A stretch of DNA of 64,000 bases from Fructilactobacillus ixorae (lineage in GTDB: Bacteria; Bacillota; Bacilli; Lactobacillales; Lactobacillaceae): the NCBI RefSeq assembly GCF_024029915.1, contig NZ_CP097478.1, positions 1,178,001 to 1,242,000 of the forward strand, given 5' to 3'. How positions within the stretch are numbered: position 1 is the first letter of the stretch; every line of letters starts with the position of its first letter. The notes under the pieces were generated by a model, which saw only the letters and a list, made by a program, of their open reading frames with translations, made no database searches and was not told where the DNA came from. Below, in pieces: positions 17,009 through 25,667 of the stretch. The position numbers were made by a program, and so were the translations under genes.

Positions 17009-17095
17009 TTCGCATTTTCCTAATTTAATGTTGTTTTTCGGGTTATTTTACAGTATTATAAGGTTAAATAATTAATGATTAGTGGAGGATAATGC

Positions 17096-18043
17096 ATGAG
17101 TGTTCAGAAAATGATTTTAGACGTTGATACCGGAATTGACGACGCCATGGCGATTGCGTACGCCGTGGCTGATCCAGCGGTTGAGTTAATCGGGGTTATC
17201 TCCTCCTTTGGTAACATCGAAGCTGACCGGGCGGCAACCAACGCCCTACGCATTTTAAACCTCGTCGGCGCTCCTGACGTGCCCGTGTTCATCGGCCACC
17301 AAAATCCCCTGGACCACGAATACAATCGATTGCCAATTAACGCCCAAATTCACGGGGAAAACGGGATTGGCGACGTTCAATTACCTACACCCCGCCAAGC
17401 AGTTGCAACCCAAAACGGGGTGGACTTCCTGCTTGATGCTGCCCAGCGTTATGGTGACGACTTAACCATCGTCGCTACCGGACCCATGACGAACCTTGCG
17501 GCGGCGCTAAACCAAGCTCCCGAGGTTATGCGACAGGTGGGAAAGCTCACCATCATGGGGGGCGCCCTGACCGTTCCGGGAAACGTTACTCCCGTCGCTG
17601 AAGCCAACGTGGAACAAGATCCCGTGGCTGCTAACCAACTGTTTACTAGTGGCCTTCCCCTCACGATGGTCGGGTTAGACGTCACGTTACGCACGCTTTT
17701 GACTAAGGACGAAACGGCCCAATGGCGCACTACTGAAGCGGGCACAAAGATGGCCGACATCGTGGACTACTACATCAACGTCTATGCAGACATTTATCCC
17801 GAACTCGGGGGCTGTTCGCTCCATGATCCCCTCGCGGTCGGCGTTGCCATTGATCCCAGCTTTGTTGAGACCATTTCGCTGAACATGTTGGTTACCACTG
17901 AGCACGATCCCTATTACGCTCGAACCATTGGGGATAAAGCCCGCCTTAATGCACCCCAGCCAAACGTAAAAGTGGCCGTAAGCGTAGACACCGACCGGTA
18001 TTTAGCCGTCTTTATGCACCACTTCAACCACCTCTTTCGCTAA
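17096..18043 (+). CDS. Nucleoside hydrolase (inosine/uridine-preferring type)
   Basis: 315 residues with the Ca2+-binding N-terminal motif ILDVDTGIDDAMAI, the TGPMTNLAAAL segment, MGGALTVPGNVTPVAEANVEQDP and the C-terminal HDPLAV Asp. These define the RihA/B/C-type hydrolases, which split ribonucleosides to base and ribose. Substrate preference cannot be told. TGGAGG precedes the ATG. Monocistronic, ends at a very strong terminator. Confidence 0.94.
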   Translation: MSVQKMILDVDTGIDDAMAIAYAVADPAVELIGVISSFGNIEADRAATNALRILNLVGAPDVPVFIGHQNPLDHEYNRLPINAQIHGENGIGDVQLPTPRQAVATQNGVDFLLDAAQRYGDDLTIVATGPMTNLAAALNQAPEVMRQVGKLTIMGGALTVPGNVTPVAEANVEQDPVAANQLFTSGLPLTMVGLDVTLRTLLTKDETAQWRTTEAGTKMADIVDYYINVYADIYPELGGCSLHDPLAVGVAIDPSFVETISLNMLVTTEHDPYYARTIGDKARLNAPQPNVKVAVSVDTDRYLAVFMHHFNHLFR

Positions 18044-18065
18044 GCTCACTCTCATTGAACACCAA

Positions 18066-18110
18066 TAAAAGGACGCTGACCCACCAACTGGTGGGTCAGC
18101 GTCCTTTTTT
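18066..18110. terminator. Bidirectional terminator
   Basis: AAAAGGACGCTGACCCACC...GGTGGGTCAGCGTCCTTTTTT, a perfect 17-bp stem between convergent genes. Confidence 0.94.
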
Positions 18111-18115
18111 CTAAG

Positions 18116-19210
18116 TTAAACTTCAGTCAGGCGGAGATCATCTGGATTCGTCTTGCCGAGCCAGTGCAAAAGCTGGTAGTAAGCGAAGCCCAGTAGCGCT
18201 GGCACAATCACGCCCAAGCCTAGCAACGTGAGCAGCCCGGTGCGATCATTTGCCCACAACCACAACGGCGCAATCAGTGAATTGAGACCCAGGCCCGCGA
18301 TCGTAAAGGGTACGCGGAAGTGACACCCAACCACGGCGATGGGTGCCATCACCATAACGATCAGCACTGGTCCGAGGATGTACACCGGGCGTTTCAATAG
18401 GTTTGGAAACTGAACCTTGGGAGTTACCAGCGTCTGAGCGAGATTCCCACCCCAATCGTTTTGGCGAAATGACATGGCGGTAAAGACCACAAAACCAATC
18501 GTGGTTCCAATTAAAGCCGCCCCACTCGACTTCGGATCCAGTTGTACTGCAATTGCCAGTGCGGCCGAGGAGGCTGGGGTCATGAGAAACAGGAACCACG
18601 CCGTGGCGACGATCATCGACCCCACAACTGGGCTAAACTCCATCGTATCCGCCAGCCGCTCACTAATCCAGTTCAAAGCCGGGGTGGTTACGGCCGCAAA
18701 CAAGAGGCCCGCAATGCAACCCGTTAGGGCGGTGGTAAAGGGCACCAATACCAAATCCAACGGGGTTTTCCCTGTCAACCATTTCCCAATCAGAGCCGCC
18801 ACGACCGCTGCTAAGACTGCTGAAACAGGTTGTCCAATGGTCAAAATGGTCGCCCCCGTCGGCTGATCCGTCACCCAGTGAGTCGCCGTAACGGTCTTTG
18901 CTACCGGTCCGGTGGTAAAGTAAACGGCGTTAGCCCCCACGGTGGAAGCAATCATGGTCGCCCCCGTCACCAGCGTCGTAGTCCGTAGCATGACCGCCAC
19001 CGCCATTCCGAGCGCGGGCGCTAGCAGGTGTTGCCCCATGACCCCCGCTTCAAATAATGCTCGCCAGTGCAAGGCGGTGCCGAGCGTACTTAGTAACAAT
19101 CCCATCCCTAAAATAACCAGAATGGTGTTTGAAACTCCTTGCGAAACTTGATAGACCCACCCTTTCCACGTGGTGGGAGTTGTTTCTGGGACAAATTGTG
19201 ATTTTTTCAT
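18116..19210 (-). CDS. EIIC-like (PTS_EIIC_2 family) membrane transporter
   Basis: 364 residues, around ten hydrophobic helices. VVFTAMSFRQNDWGGNLAQTL...VQFPNLLKRP matches the pattern of the PTS_EIIC_2 (PfoR-like) family, whose members resemble PTS permease subunits but lack EIIA/EIIB partners; substrates are not established. No PTS components lie nearby. The start is ATG 19210 with GAGGAGG upstream. It is preceded by a leader ORF and attenuator (19245-19485). Because the leader ends in a Cys codon, a link to cysteine is possible but unproven. Confidence 0.75.
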   Translation of the reverse strand: MKKSQFVPETTPTTWKGWVYQVSQGVSNTILVILGMGLLLSTLGTALHWRALFEAGVMGQHLLAPALGMAVAVMLRTTTLVTGATMIASTVGANAVYFTTGPVAKTVTATHWVTDQPTGATILTIGQPVSAVLAAVVAALIGKWLTGKTPLDLVLVPFTTALTGCIAGLLFAAVTTPALNWISERLADTMEFSPVVGSMIVATAWFLFLMTPASSAALAIAVQLDPKSSGAALIGTTIGFVVFTAMSFRQNDWGGNLAQTLVTPKVQFPNLLKRPVYILGPVLIVMVMAPIAVVGCHFRVPFTIAGLGLNSLIAPLWLWANDRTGLLTLLGLGVIVPALLGFAYYQLLHWLGKTNPDDLRLTEV

Positions 19211-19244
19211 TGACACACTCCTCCTCAAACATCACAGGCGTTCA

Positions 19245-19286
19245 TCAAAAAAACAGCTCTGGTTACCGTGATAACCAGGGCTGTTT
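19245..19286 (-). terminator. Attenuator terminator before the EIIC-like gene
   Basis: Minus strand AACAGCCCTGGTTA...TAACCAGAGCTGTT then seven T, with one mismatched position; 35 nt upstream of the structural gene. Confidence 0.87.
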
Positions 19287-19485
19287 AGTCTAACCATCCA
19301 CTCTACTAAACCATCGAACTGGCCTCTACTCCTGGAGGCCAGCCCAAAGTGCTTGACCTCATTAACAAATGACTTTGTTAAGTAAGCTCAAGCGCGTAAT
19401 TGCTGGTGCAGTGCGGATTGTTAGTTTCATAATGAGACTCCTTATTGTTTTTTTCTTAATATACAGTAAAAAAGGAGAATGTCAA
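19287..19485 (-). promoter_or_regulatory. Leader region with promoter and alternative pairings (EIIC-like gene)
   Basis: Promoter TTGACA (19485-19480), 16-nt spacer, TATATT (19463-19458). Segment CAAAGT inside the leader ORF (19377-19372) can pair with ACTTTG at the start of 19350-19340; the same segment continues GGGCTG, which is complementary to CAGCCC in the 5' terminator arm (19283-19278). Additional hairpins CTGGCCTC/GAGGCCAG and GTTTAGT/ACTAAAC lie between. This again gives exclusive 1:2, 2:3 and 3:4 states. Confidence 0.62.
19362..19430 (-). CDS. Attenuator leader peptide, 22 aa
   Basis: ATG 19430 with AAGGAG ten bases upstream. The peptide begins MKLTIRTAPA and ends LSLLNKVIC. The last sense codon is TGT (Cys). 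A ribosome halted near the end would cover the first pairing segment in the Asn-Lys-Val codons. No single amino acid dominates, so the sensed tRNA is uncertain; Cys is the rarest residue and the best placed. Confidence 0.55.
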   Translation of the reverse strand: MKLTIRTAPAITRLSLLNKVIC

Positions 19486-19549
19486 TCTTTTTCAGCAATT
19501 TAATTCGGATTTTATTCAAAATGATAACTTTTAATCAAGTAAAGTTCGG

Positions 19550-20356
19550 TTATTGTTGGGGAAAATACCGGGTCAAAAAGGTCGCAACCCCATCCTGGTC
19601 GTTCGTGGTGGTTTGAAAGTGCGCCACCTGCTTGATTGCTGGGGTCGCGTTCCCCATGGCCACCCCAACTCCCGCGTGCGCTAACATCCCGGCGTCATTT
19701 TCCGCATCCCCAAACGCCATTAACTCCGCAAAGGTCCATCCAAAGTGTTGTAACAAGGCGGAAAGCCCCGCTGCTTTATCCACCTGAGGTGGCAAGAATT
19801 CTAGAATCTCTGGTTGGGAGCGGACCACGTGATACCGGGTAGTCAACTCCACGGGGAGCACCTGCTGTAATTGATCCAAACGCTCGGCTTGGTTAGCCAG
19901 AATGCCCTTGGCATAGGTTTGCTCCGGGAGCGTCGCAAACGAAGCCGGGTGAAAGTTAATTTTACCGTTTAACTTCTCTTGATAAATGGAGGTCCCGAGT
20001 TCCTGGAGCGGATACACCTGATGAAAATCTAAGACATCGAGGGGCACCCGCTGGGCCTTAGCAAACTGGTAGAGCGGTTGTAGGTCCGCTTTCGGCATCC
20101 CCTGCTCGGCTAGGACCTGGTTCGTCGGATTTTGAATTACCAGCCCTCCGTTAAAAGTAATCGTGTAGTCCGTGGCAGTGGTCAAGCCGAGTTGCTCGAT
20201 GTAATTCCAGATGGCATTAATTGGGCGCCCGGTACACAAAACCATCCGTAACCCGGCTTCGTGCAACTGCCGGAGCACCTGTTCGTTGCGCGGGCTAATT
20301 TGCTTTTTCGAGTTTAACAACGTATTATCCAAATCCAATGCAATCAGTTTTATCAT
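19550..20356 (-). CDS. Cof-type HAD hydrolase
   Basis: 268 residues with HAD motif I IALDLDNTLLNSKK, motif II VLCTGRP, a Cof-type (C2) cap domain, and motif IV MAFGDAENDAGMLAHAGVGVAMGNA. Such enzymes dephosphorylate sugar phosphates, flavin or pyridoxal phosphates; the substrate here is unknown. Monocistronic, TTGGAG ahead of the ATG. Confidence 0.92.
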   Translation of the reverse strand: MIKLIALDLDNTLLNSKKQISPRNEQVLRQLHEAGLRMVLCTGRPINAIWNYIEQLGLTTATDYTITFNGGLVIQNPTNQVLAEQGMPKADLQPLYQFAKAQRVPLDVLDFHQVYPLQELGTSIYQEKLNGKINFHPASFATLPEQTYAKGILANQAERLDQLQQVLPVELTTRYHVVRSQPEILEFLPPQVDKAAGLSALLQHFGWTFAELMAFGDAENDAGMLAHAGVGVAMGNATPAIKQVAHFQTTTNDQDGVATFLTRYFPQQ

Positions 20357-20371
20357 GTGGCCACTCCAATC

Positions 20372-20396
20372 AAAAAGGCGCCCAACTAGGCGCCTT
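20372..20396 (-). terminator. Terminator of the spx-like gene
   Basis: Minus strand AAGGCGCC-TAGTTG-GGCGCCTTTTT, seven nt after the stop. Confidence 0.88.
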
Positions 20397-20402
20397 CAGT
20401 GT

Positions 20403-20798
20403 TTAGCTTAATTTTGCTTCTAATTCTTTTAATTCGGCTTGCCGGATGCTCCGGGGTAAAAAGCGCCGAATTTCTTCTTCGTTGTAACCAACTTCCAAGC
20501 GCTTGTCATCAAAGATGATGGGACGCTTAATTAAATCAGGGTATTTAACCAATAAGTCAACTAATTCGGTTAACGAAAGGTCATCCAGGTTTAAGTGCAG
20601 TTTCTTAAAAATGTTCGAGCGCGTTGAAATGATATCTTCACTCCCATTTTCAGTTAACCGGAGAATGTGTTTAACTTCGGCCGCATTTAAGGGTTGTGAG
20701 TTAATGTTTCGTTCTTTAAAGGGAATCTCATGATCTTTTAACCAAGCCCGCGCTTTCCGACTGGATGCGCTACTTGGGGCAACATACAAATTTAACAT
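20403..20798 (-). CDS. Spx/ArsC-family regulator without CxxC
   Basis: 131 residues with the Spx fold: KARAWLKDHEIPFKERNI, FKKLHLNLDDLSLTELVDLL, and RRFLPRSI near the C terminus, so it should bind the RNA polymerase alpha C-terminal domain as Spx does. The normal redox switch SPSCTSCRKA reads APSSASSRKA: both cysteines are serines (checked in the DNA: AGT AGC GCA TCC AGT). It can therefore not form the CxxC disulfide. The length and start (GAGGAGG upstream) are normal. Confidence 0.87.
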   Translation of the reverse strand: MLNLYVAPSSASSRKARAWLKDHEIPFKERNINSQPLNAAEVKHILRLTENGSEDIISTRSNIFKKLHLNLDDLSLTELVDLLVKYPDLIKRPIIFDDKRLEVGYNEEEIRRFLPRSIRQAELKELEAKLS

Positions 20799-20920
20799 TA
20801 TCAGCTTACCTCCTCATGCAAAGCATGTGACATAAAGTACGTCTGACAAACATTGACTATTTATTAGACATCTATATCTTATCATATTGACGATAGAGTT
20901 CAACGTCATTTCCAAAACTT
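20799..20920 (-). promoter_or_regulatory. Promoter and 5' leader of the spx-like gene
   Basis: TTGAAC, 16-nt spacer, TAAGAT on the minus strand near 20905-20875, followed by about 75 nt of untranslated leader with a CATGCAAAGCATG inverted repeat next to the ribosome site. Confidence 0.45.
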
Positions 20921-20928
20921 AATAATAA

Positions 20929-20957
20929 TTTACACAGTTAGGGTTTAATATTATAAT
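20929..20957 (+). promoter_or_regulatory. Promoter of the nucleotidase gene
   Basis: TTTACA (20929-20934), 17-nt spacer, TATAAT (20952-20957). Confidence 0.75.
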
Positions 20958-20990
20958 TTAAACATTCTACCATTTGACGGAGGGCTGCAC

Positions 20991-22544
20991 ATGAAATTAA
21001 CAATCTTAACCACCAGCGACACGCACGGCTTTTTGGCTCCCACCAACTACGTTAAGCCCCATGCCAATCTTCCCTTTGGCTTTGAAAAAGCAGCAACCAT
21101 CATCAAACGCGAACAGGAAAAAAGTGACTACCACTTGACGCTTGACGACGGTGATTTCTTGGAAGGCTCCCCGCTCGCGTACTATCAAGCTGAGGTGGAA
21201 CATGCCCCCGCGCCCACTGCCATTAACGCCGCTTTTAATCAGGTTGACTATGACTTTGGCACCATTGGTAATCACGAGTTTAACTACGGGCAACCGTACC
21301 TACAAAATGCCATTCACGGTTGTCACCGCCAGTTTGTGTCTGCCAACATTCTAACGGCGACGGGAACTCCGGCCTTTGGAAAACCGTACGCCGTAAAAAC
21401 GGTGGGGGACTTAAAGGTGGCCGTCCTGGGCTTAACCACCCAGTCCGTGGATGCCTGGGAAAATCAGGCTAGTATTGCCAACCTCAAATTTATCTCCGCG
21501 TTAGAAGCCGCCCAAAAATACGTACCGGAAATGCGGCAAAAAGCCGACGTAGTCGTCGTTCTCTATCACGGGGGGTTTGAACGAGATCTAAGTAACGGGC
21601 AGCCCAATGATAAAATCGACGGTGAAAATGAAGCTTACGCCATCATGAAAACCGTGCCGGGAATCGACGTCATGGCAACCGGACACCAACACCGCGCCCT
21701 GGCCGGCAAACTGTTTGGCATTCCCTACGTCCAACCGGGACACCGGGGAAGCTACGTGGGTAAAATTCAGTTAGATTTAGAGCGCGTTAACGGGCGTTAC
21801 CAGATCCAAAAAAGCCACCAAAAACTGCTTAAAACCGGTGATGCCAAACCGGATAACGCTACGGCGGCCAGTTTTCGCCCAACCGAGGCGGCGGTCGAAA
21901 ACTGGCTTTCCCTGCCCCTCGCCCACATTGACGGCTCCATGACCTACACCGATCCCTTTGAAGTCCGGCTCCATGGCTCCGCCTTTGTTAATTTTATTCA
22001 AAGGGTCCAAATGGAAACCATGGGATGCGATATTTCAGCAACGGCACTCTTTTCAAACGAGGCTCGGGGATTTGAAAATCCAATTACCATGCGTAACATC
22101 ATTACAAACTACGTCTATCCGAACACCCTCTCCCTCCTCGAAATTTCGGGAGCTGATCTAAAAGCCGCCCTCGAAAAAACGGCCGAATACTTCACGCTTA
22201 AGAACGGGGAGATCATCGTAGATCCCAAGTATCATCATCCTAAGATTCGTGATTATAATTACGATATGTACGCGGGCATTGACTATATCATTAAGGTATC
22301 TAATCCGATTGGTCACCGCATCTTAAACCCAACCTATCACGGGCAACCTGTCACCAATAAAATGAAACTGAAGATCGTGTTGAACACTTACCGAGCAGTC
22401 GGCGGGGGGCACTATCCGATGTATAGCGAACAAAAGGTGCTCCGCTACAATACGATTACCATGAGTAATCTCATTGCCAAGTACCTCCAACAGCATCCCC
22501 AGATTAAAGCCGACCATCACCATAACTTCAAAGTGATTAAATAA
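20991..22544 (+). CDS. Metallophosphatase / 5'-nucleotidase family protein
   Basis: 517 residues. N-terminal calcineurin-like metallophosphatase domain with ILTTSDTHGFL, DDGDFLEGSP, GTIGNHEFNYG, VLYHGGFERD and MATGHQHR; the C-terminal half is the 5'-nucleotidase substrate domain (NTLSLLEISGADLKAALEKTAEYF). No signal peptide, so unlike UshA it is probably cytoplasmic. Likely acts on nucleotides, 2',3'-cyclic nucleotides or related phosphoesters. TTTACA/TATAAT promoter and GGAGG ribosome site upstream. Confidence 0.9.
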   Translation: MKLTILTTSDTHGFLAPTNYVKPHANLPFGFEKAATIIKREQEKSDYHLTLDDGDFLEGSPLAYYQAEVEHAPAPTAINAAFNQVDYDFGTIGNHEFNYGQPYLQNAIHGCHRQFVSANILTATGTPAFGKPYAVKTVGDLKVAVLGLTTQSVDAWENQASIANLKFISALEAAQKYVPEMRQKADVVVVLYHGGFERDLSNGQPNDKIDGENEAYAIMKTVPGIDVMATGHQHRALAGKLFGIPYVQPGHRGSYVGKIQLDLERVNGRYQIQKSHQKLLKTGDAKPDNATAASFRPTEAAVENWLSLPLAHIDGSMTYTDPFEVRLHGSAFVNFIQRVQMETMGCDISATALFSNEARGFENPITMRNIITNYVYPNTLSLLEISGADLKAALEKTAEYFTLKNGEIIVDPKYHHPKIRDYNYDMYAGIDYIIKVSNPIGHRILNPTYHGQPVTNKMKLKIVLNTYRAVGGGHYPMYSEQKVLRYNTITMSNLIAKYLQQHPQIKADHHHNFKVIK

Positions 22545-22546
22545 CC

Positions 22547-22579
22547 AAAAAAGCAGTTCCCTCGAGAGAACTGCTTTTT
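22547..22579. terminator. Bidirectional terminator
   Basis: AAAAAAGCAGTTC(C)CTCGAGAGAACTGCTTTTT between convergent genes. Confidence 0.88.
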
Positions 22580-23363
22580 ACTTCAGATTCACACCAATCA
22601 CGACGAAGAGAAGCACGATGCTCCCCACACATGTCGCTCCATCCCGAAAGGTCCGCTGTGGAACCGCATACTGCGTAAGGGACTGGTGGGTTTGAACGCC
22701 CCGGAGCAACATCGCAGTTGCGAGGTCTTCAGCCCGTTTAAAACTGTTAACGAGGACCGGTACAAAGACCGCAAGCAGGGCTTGACCCCGTTTACGCACC
22801 GAACCCGTGTGGTAGGTCAGTCCCCGGGCTTGCTGGGCGGCCGTTACCGCGCGAAACTCTGCGTGCAGGGTGGGGAGAAAGCGAAAGGCAATGCTCATAG
22901 TGAGTGCCAGGTCACTAACTGGAAGCCCCAACTTTTGCAAGGGTGCTAACCACTGTTCCACCGCGGCGGTCATCGCATTCGGATTGGCCAGGAGGGATAA
23001 TAAGTTTAACAGCACTAGGGCGGTCCCAAATTTAGTAAACAGTAGGCCGGCGGCCCCCAAACTTCCGGTGGTAATCCGGATCACCCCGCCCTGCCAGAGG
23101 ACTGGTCCTTGGGGTACCACTACGAGCTGTAGGAGGGCGGTCAGGCCAATAAACACCATAAACAGGCGGATCCGGCGCCCAAAGGTTTTTAAGCTGATGT
23201 GCGCGCTGACCACCAGTCCCCAGCTTGCCAACCAAAGGAGCACGGCTAATGGTAGCCGTTGATTCCAAAAGACGGCCACTAAGCCTAGGCTAAGACTAAC
23301 CAGCTGCGTCCCTGGAGTTAACCGGTCAAGCCAACTAGGTTGTCGTTGTGCCACGCTCATCAT
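22578..23363 (-). CDS. ecfT: ECF transporter transmembrane subunit EcfT
   Basis: 261 residues, five to six membrane helices in two groups; the cytoplasmic coupling helices contain ARG-type motifs (AQQARGL and a later MLLRGVQTH) that dock into the two EcfA ATPases. Last gene of an S-A1-A2-T operon; its start overlaps the upstream ATPase gene by 29 nt. Two adjacent ATG codons make the exact start uncertain by one residue. Confidence 0.92.
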   Translation of the reverse strand: MMSVAQRQPSWLDRLTPGTQLVSLSLGLVAVFWNQRLPLAVLLWLASWGLVVSAHISLKTFGRRIRLFMVFIGLTALLQLVVVPQGPVLWQGGVIRITTGSLGAAGLLFTKFGTALVLLNLLSLLANPNAMTAAVEQWLAPLQKLGLPVSDLALTMSIAFRFLPTLHAEFRAVTAAQQARGLTYHTGSVRKRGQALLAVFVPVLVNSFKRAEDLATAMLLRGVQTHQSLTQYAVPQRTFRDGATCVGSIVLLFVVIGVNLK

Positions 23364-24210
23364 CCTTTCTGAGTCGTCGTAAGACCCACTCGTCTAGTTC
23401 CGCTTCAGTTAAGGGTAACCGCGCATGTGAAACCCGGGGCTCTAACTGGTGGGCCAGTTGCATGGGGGTTGGTAACTCAAGGTTCGTGCTGGCCACCACC
23501 GCGGGTTGGTTTCGAAATAGTTCTGCTGGGGTGCCCCAGAAGGCAACTTGCCCCTGATCCAGGACTAACACCCATTGGGCTAGTTGCGCCACCACGTCCA
23601 TCTCATGGGTAACCACTAAAATAGTCCGGTGGTCGCGTTGGAGCGCCACGAACAAACTGACTAATTCCCGTTGCCCGGGGGCATCTAAGCCGGCCGTCGG
23701 TTCATCAAAAATCACCACTTCCGGCTGGTTCGCTAGCACCCCGGCAATGGCCACCCGCCGTTGCTGCCCACCAGATAGCAAAAGCGGACTCTGCTCATTG
23801 AGGCTGCGGGGAACCCGCACCGTTTCCAGCGCTGCAAGCGCCCGTCGTTCTGCCTGGTTGCGATCCAGGCCAAAGGCAAGCGGACCCGCCATGACATCCG
23901 CTAAAACCGTGGGGGCAAAGAGTTGGGTGGCCGGATTTTGAAACACTAGTCCCACCCGCTGGCGAATCCGTTGCCACTCCTGCGCCCTGGTTTGCGCCGT
24001 CAGCGTAGTTCCAGCGAAGTGAATCGAACCGGCCGTTGGTAATAATAAGCCGTTCAGATGTTTAATCAGCGTGGATTTTCCACTACCCGTTTTCCCCACA
24101 ATCGCGGTGACTTGGTTCGTGGGAATGGACACGGATACGGACCGGAGCGCCGCCTGGTCAGCAGATTGGCCCGGATACTGATGGGTTAAGTTTGTGATCG
24201 TAATTGCCAT
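23335..24210 (-). CDS. ecfA2: ECF transporter ATPase EcfA2
   Basis: 291 residues. Walker A GKTGSGKSTLIKHLNGLL, Q-loop VFQNPATQLFAPTVLADV, ABC signature LLSGGQQRRVAIAGVLA, Walker B VVIFDEPTAGLDA and switch His VTHEMD. FAPTVLADV and the C-terminal extension fit the EcfA' subunit that pairs with EcfA1 to drive vitamin uptake. Overlaps ecfA1 by 25 nt and ecfT by 29 nt, so translation is coupled. Confidence 0.94.
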   Translation of the reverse strand: MAITITNLTHQYPGQSADQAALRSVSVSIPTNQVTAIVGKTGSGKSTLIKHLNGLLLPTAGSIHFAGTTLTAQTRAQEWQRIRQRVGLVFQNPATQLFAPTVLADVMAGPLAFGLDRNQAERRALAALETVRVPRSLNEQSPLLLSGGQQRRVAIAGVLANQPEVVIFDEPTAGLDAPGQRELVSLFVALQRDHRTILVVTHEMDVVAQLAQWVLVLDQGQVAFWGTPAELFRNQPAVVASTNLELPTPMQLAHQLEPRVSHARLPLTEAELDEWVLRRLRKDDERGTTTT

Positions 24211-25028
24211 AGTGCGCTCCTCAAATCATCGACGTGTGCAACCTGTTCCACTGCCAGCGGATAGCCCTGGTTTGCCAGCCAGCTTCGCAACCGATACCGC
24301 AACGGGGCCTGAATTCCCCAGGCTAGTAACCGTTCCGGATGTGCAAATATGGCAGCCGGAGCGCCCTGTTGCACGATTCGGCCCGCGTGTAACACGACGA
24401 CTTGGTCGGCCAGATCGGCTTCAGCAGGCTGGTGGGTCACTTCGAGCACCGTCAAACCCAACTGCCGCTGGAGCTGATGTAACTTCAACACCAACGCCGT
24501 CCGCCCCTGCGGATCCAACATGCTAGTTGCTTCGTCTAGCAATAACACGCCGGGGTGGCGGGCCAAGACACTGGCGAGGGCCACCCGTTGTTTTTGCCCA
24601 CCTGACAGTTCATCAGGGGCCTTCCCCAACGCAGCTGTCATATCAACGGCATCCAGCGCCGCCTTGACCCGGCCTTGCACCTCGGATTGAGACCAACCTT
24701 GGTTACCGAGCCCAAAGGCAACGTCATCGGCCACGGTCGCGCCAACGAACTGGTTATCCGGATTTTGAAGCACCAAGCCCACCGTGGGGTTCGCGCCCTC
24801 CGTAATGGGAACCACCGCTTGCCCGTTAATCAGTAGCTGACCAGTTTGCGGTCGTTCGAGCCCGACCAGTAACTTGAGTAAGGTTGATTTCCCGCTCCCA
24901 TTACTACCTAATACCGACCACCACTGTCCAGCGGGCACCTGGAAGCTAACGTCCGTTAATAACGGCTGGGGCTGGTTTGGATACTGAAAGTGAACGTGCT
25001 GCACGACAATTCCAAGCGCTTGCTTCAT
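24186..25028 (-). CDS. ecfA1: ECF transporter ATPase EcfA1
   Basis: 280 residues. Walker A GSNGSGKSTLLKLLVGL, Q-loop LQNPDNQFVGATVADDVAFGLGN (the NQFVG...DVAFG pattern is typical of EcfA1), signature ELSGGQKQRVALASVLA, Walker B VLLLDEATSMLDP and switch region VTHQPAEA, with Gln after the His. Works as a heterodimer with the next gene's product. Confidence 0.94.
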   Translation of the reverse strand: MKQALGIVVQHVHFQYPNQPQPLLTDVSFQVPAGQWWSVLGSNGSGKSTLLKLLVGLERPQTGQLLINGQAVVPITEGANPTVGLVLQNPDNQFVGATVADDVAFGLGNQGWSQSEVQGRVKAALDAVDMTAALGKAPDELSGGQKQRVALASVLARHPGVLLLDEATSMLDPQGRTALVLKLHQLQRQLGLTVLEVTHQPAEADLADQVVVLHAGRIVQQGAPAAIFAHPERLLAWGIQAPLRYRLRSWLANQGYPLAVEQVAHVDDLRSALWQLRSQT

Positions 25029-25040
25029 TCTTGTACTCCC

Positions 25041-25634
25041 CTAACGACGGAACCATTTTAACAACGGCGTGGTCACGAGGGGCACGACTAGAGCTGACAA
25101 AATGAGCTCGGGAAGCCCGTTCGTTACCACCAACGTCATCAAAACCTTACTCAAGAGGTCCGGATTCCCAGCCCCATAGGCCTGTGCCACCGCGGGCGTG
25201 TGGTAGAACAATGCAATCAAGCCAACCACGAGCAGGGTATTCAAGGCCGCTCCACAGCCCCCAGTAAGTGCCAAGGCCCAGGTTTGTTTCCAGTGAGCGC
25301 GCATTAACCCCCAAAAGAGGTAGCCCGCTAGGAATCCAACTAAGACCCGGGGCACGACGGAAATCAACGGATTGGTAAAGACTAACGTTTGCACGGGACT
25401 GGTGGGGGCGACAAAGGCACGAATCCAGGATAAGATTCCCCACACTAGGCCGATAATCGCCCCATCCGTTGGCCCGAGCAGAACCGCGGCAATGATGACC
25501 GTAATTTGAATGATTGTAATATTAACCGGTCCCACCGGAATGTAGCCTAAAAACGGAACGATGCTCTGTAAAATCACAATGGCAATTAATAATGCCAAAA
25601 TTGCTAAATGAAACGCCTTCGTTTGTCTAATCAT
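25041..25634 (-). CDS. ECF transporter substrate-binding (S) component
   Basis: About 197 residues, six hydrophobic helices. Helix 1 carries the AxxxA-like coupling pattern (LAILALLIAIVILQ) and is followed by IPFLGYIPVGPVNITIIQITVIIAAVLLGP, which fits the ECF_trnsprt family (PanT/FolT-like S components). The substrate is not certain; pantothenate is a guess from overall similarity. The ATG at 25634 follows GGGGGA; a longer frame to 25655 has no spacing. Linked S-A-A-T genes suggest a complete importer, although the T and A parts may also serve other S proteins. Confidence 0.82.
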   Translation of the reverse strand: MIRQTKAFHLAILALLIAIVILQSIVPFLGYIPVGPVNITIIQITVIIAAVLLGPTDGAIIGLVWGILSWIRAFVAPTSPVQTLVFTNPLISVVPRVLVGFLAGYLFWGLMRAHWKQTWALALTGGCGAALNTLLVVGLIALFYHTPAVAQAYGAGNPDLLSKVLMTLVVTNGLPELILSALVVPLVTTPLLKWFRR

Positions 25635-25667
25635 AGCTCTTTTTCCCCCATCCACGCTTGCACAGTT

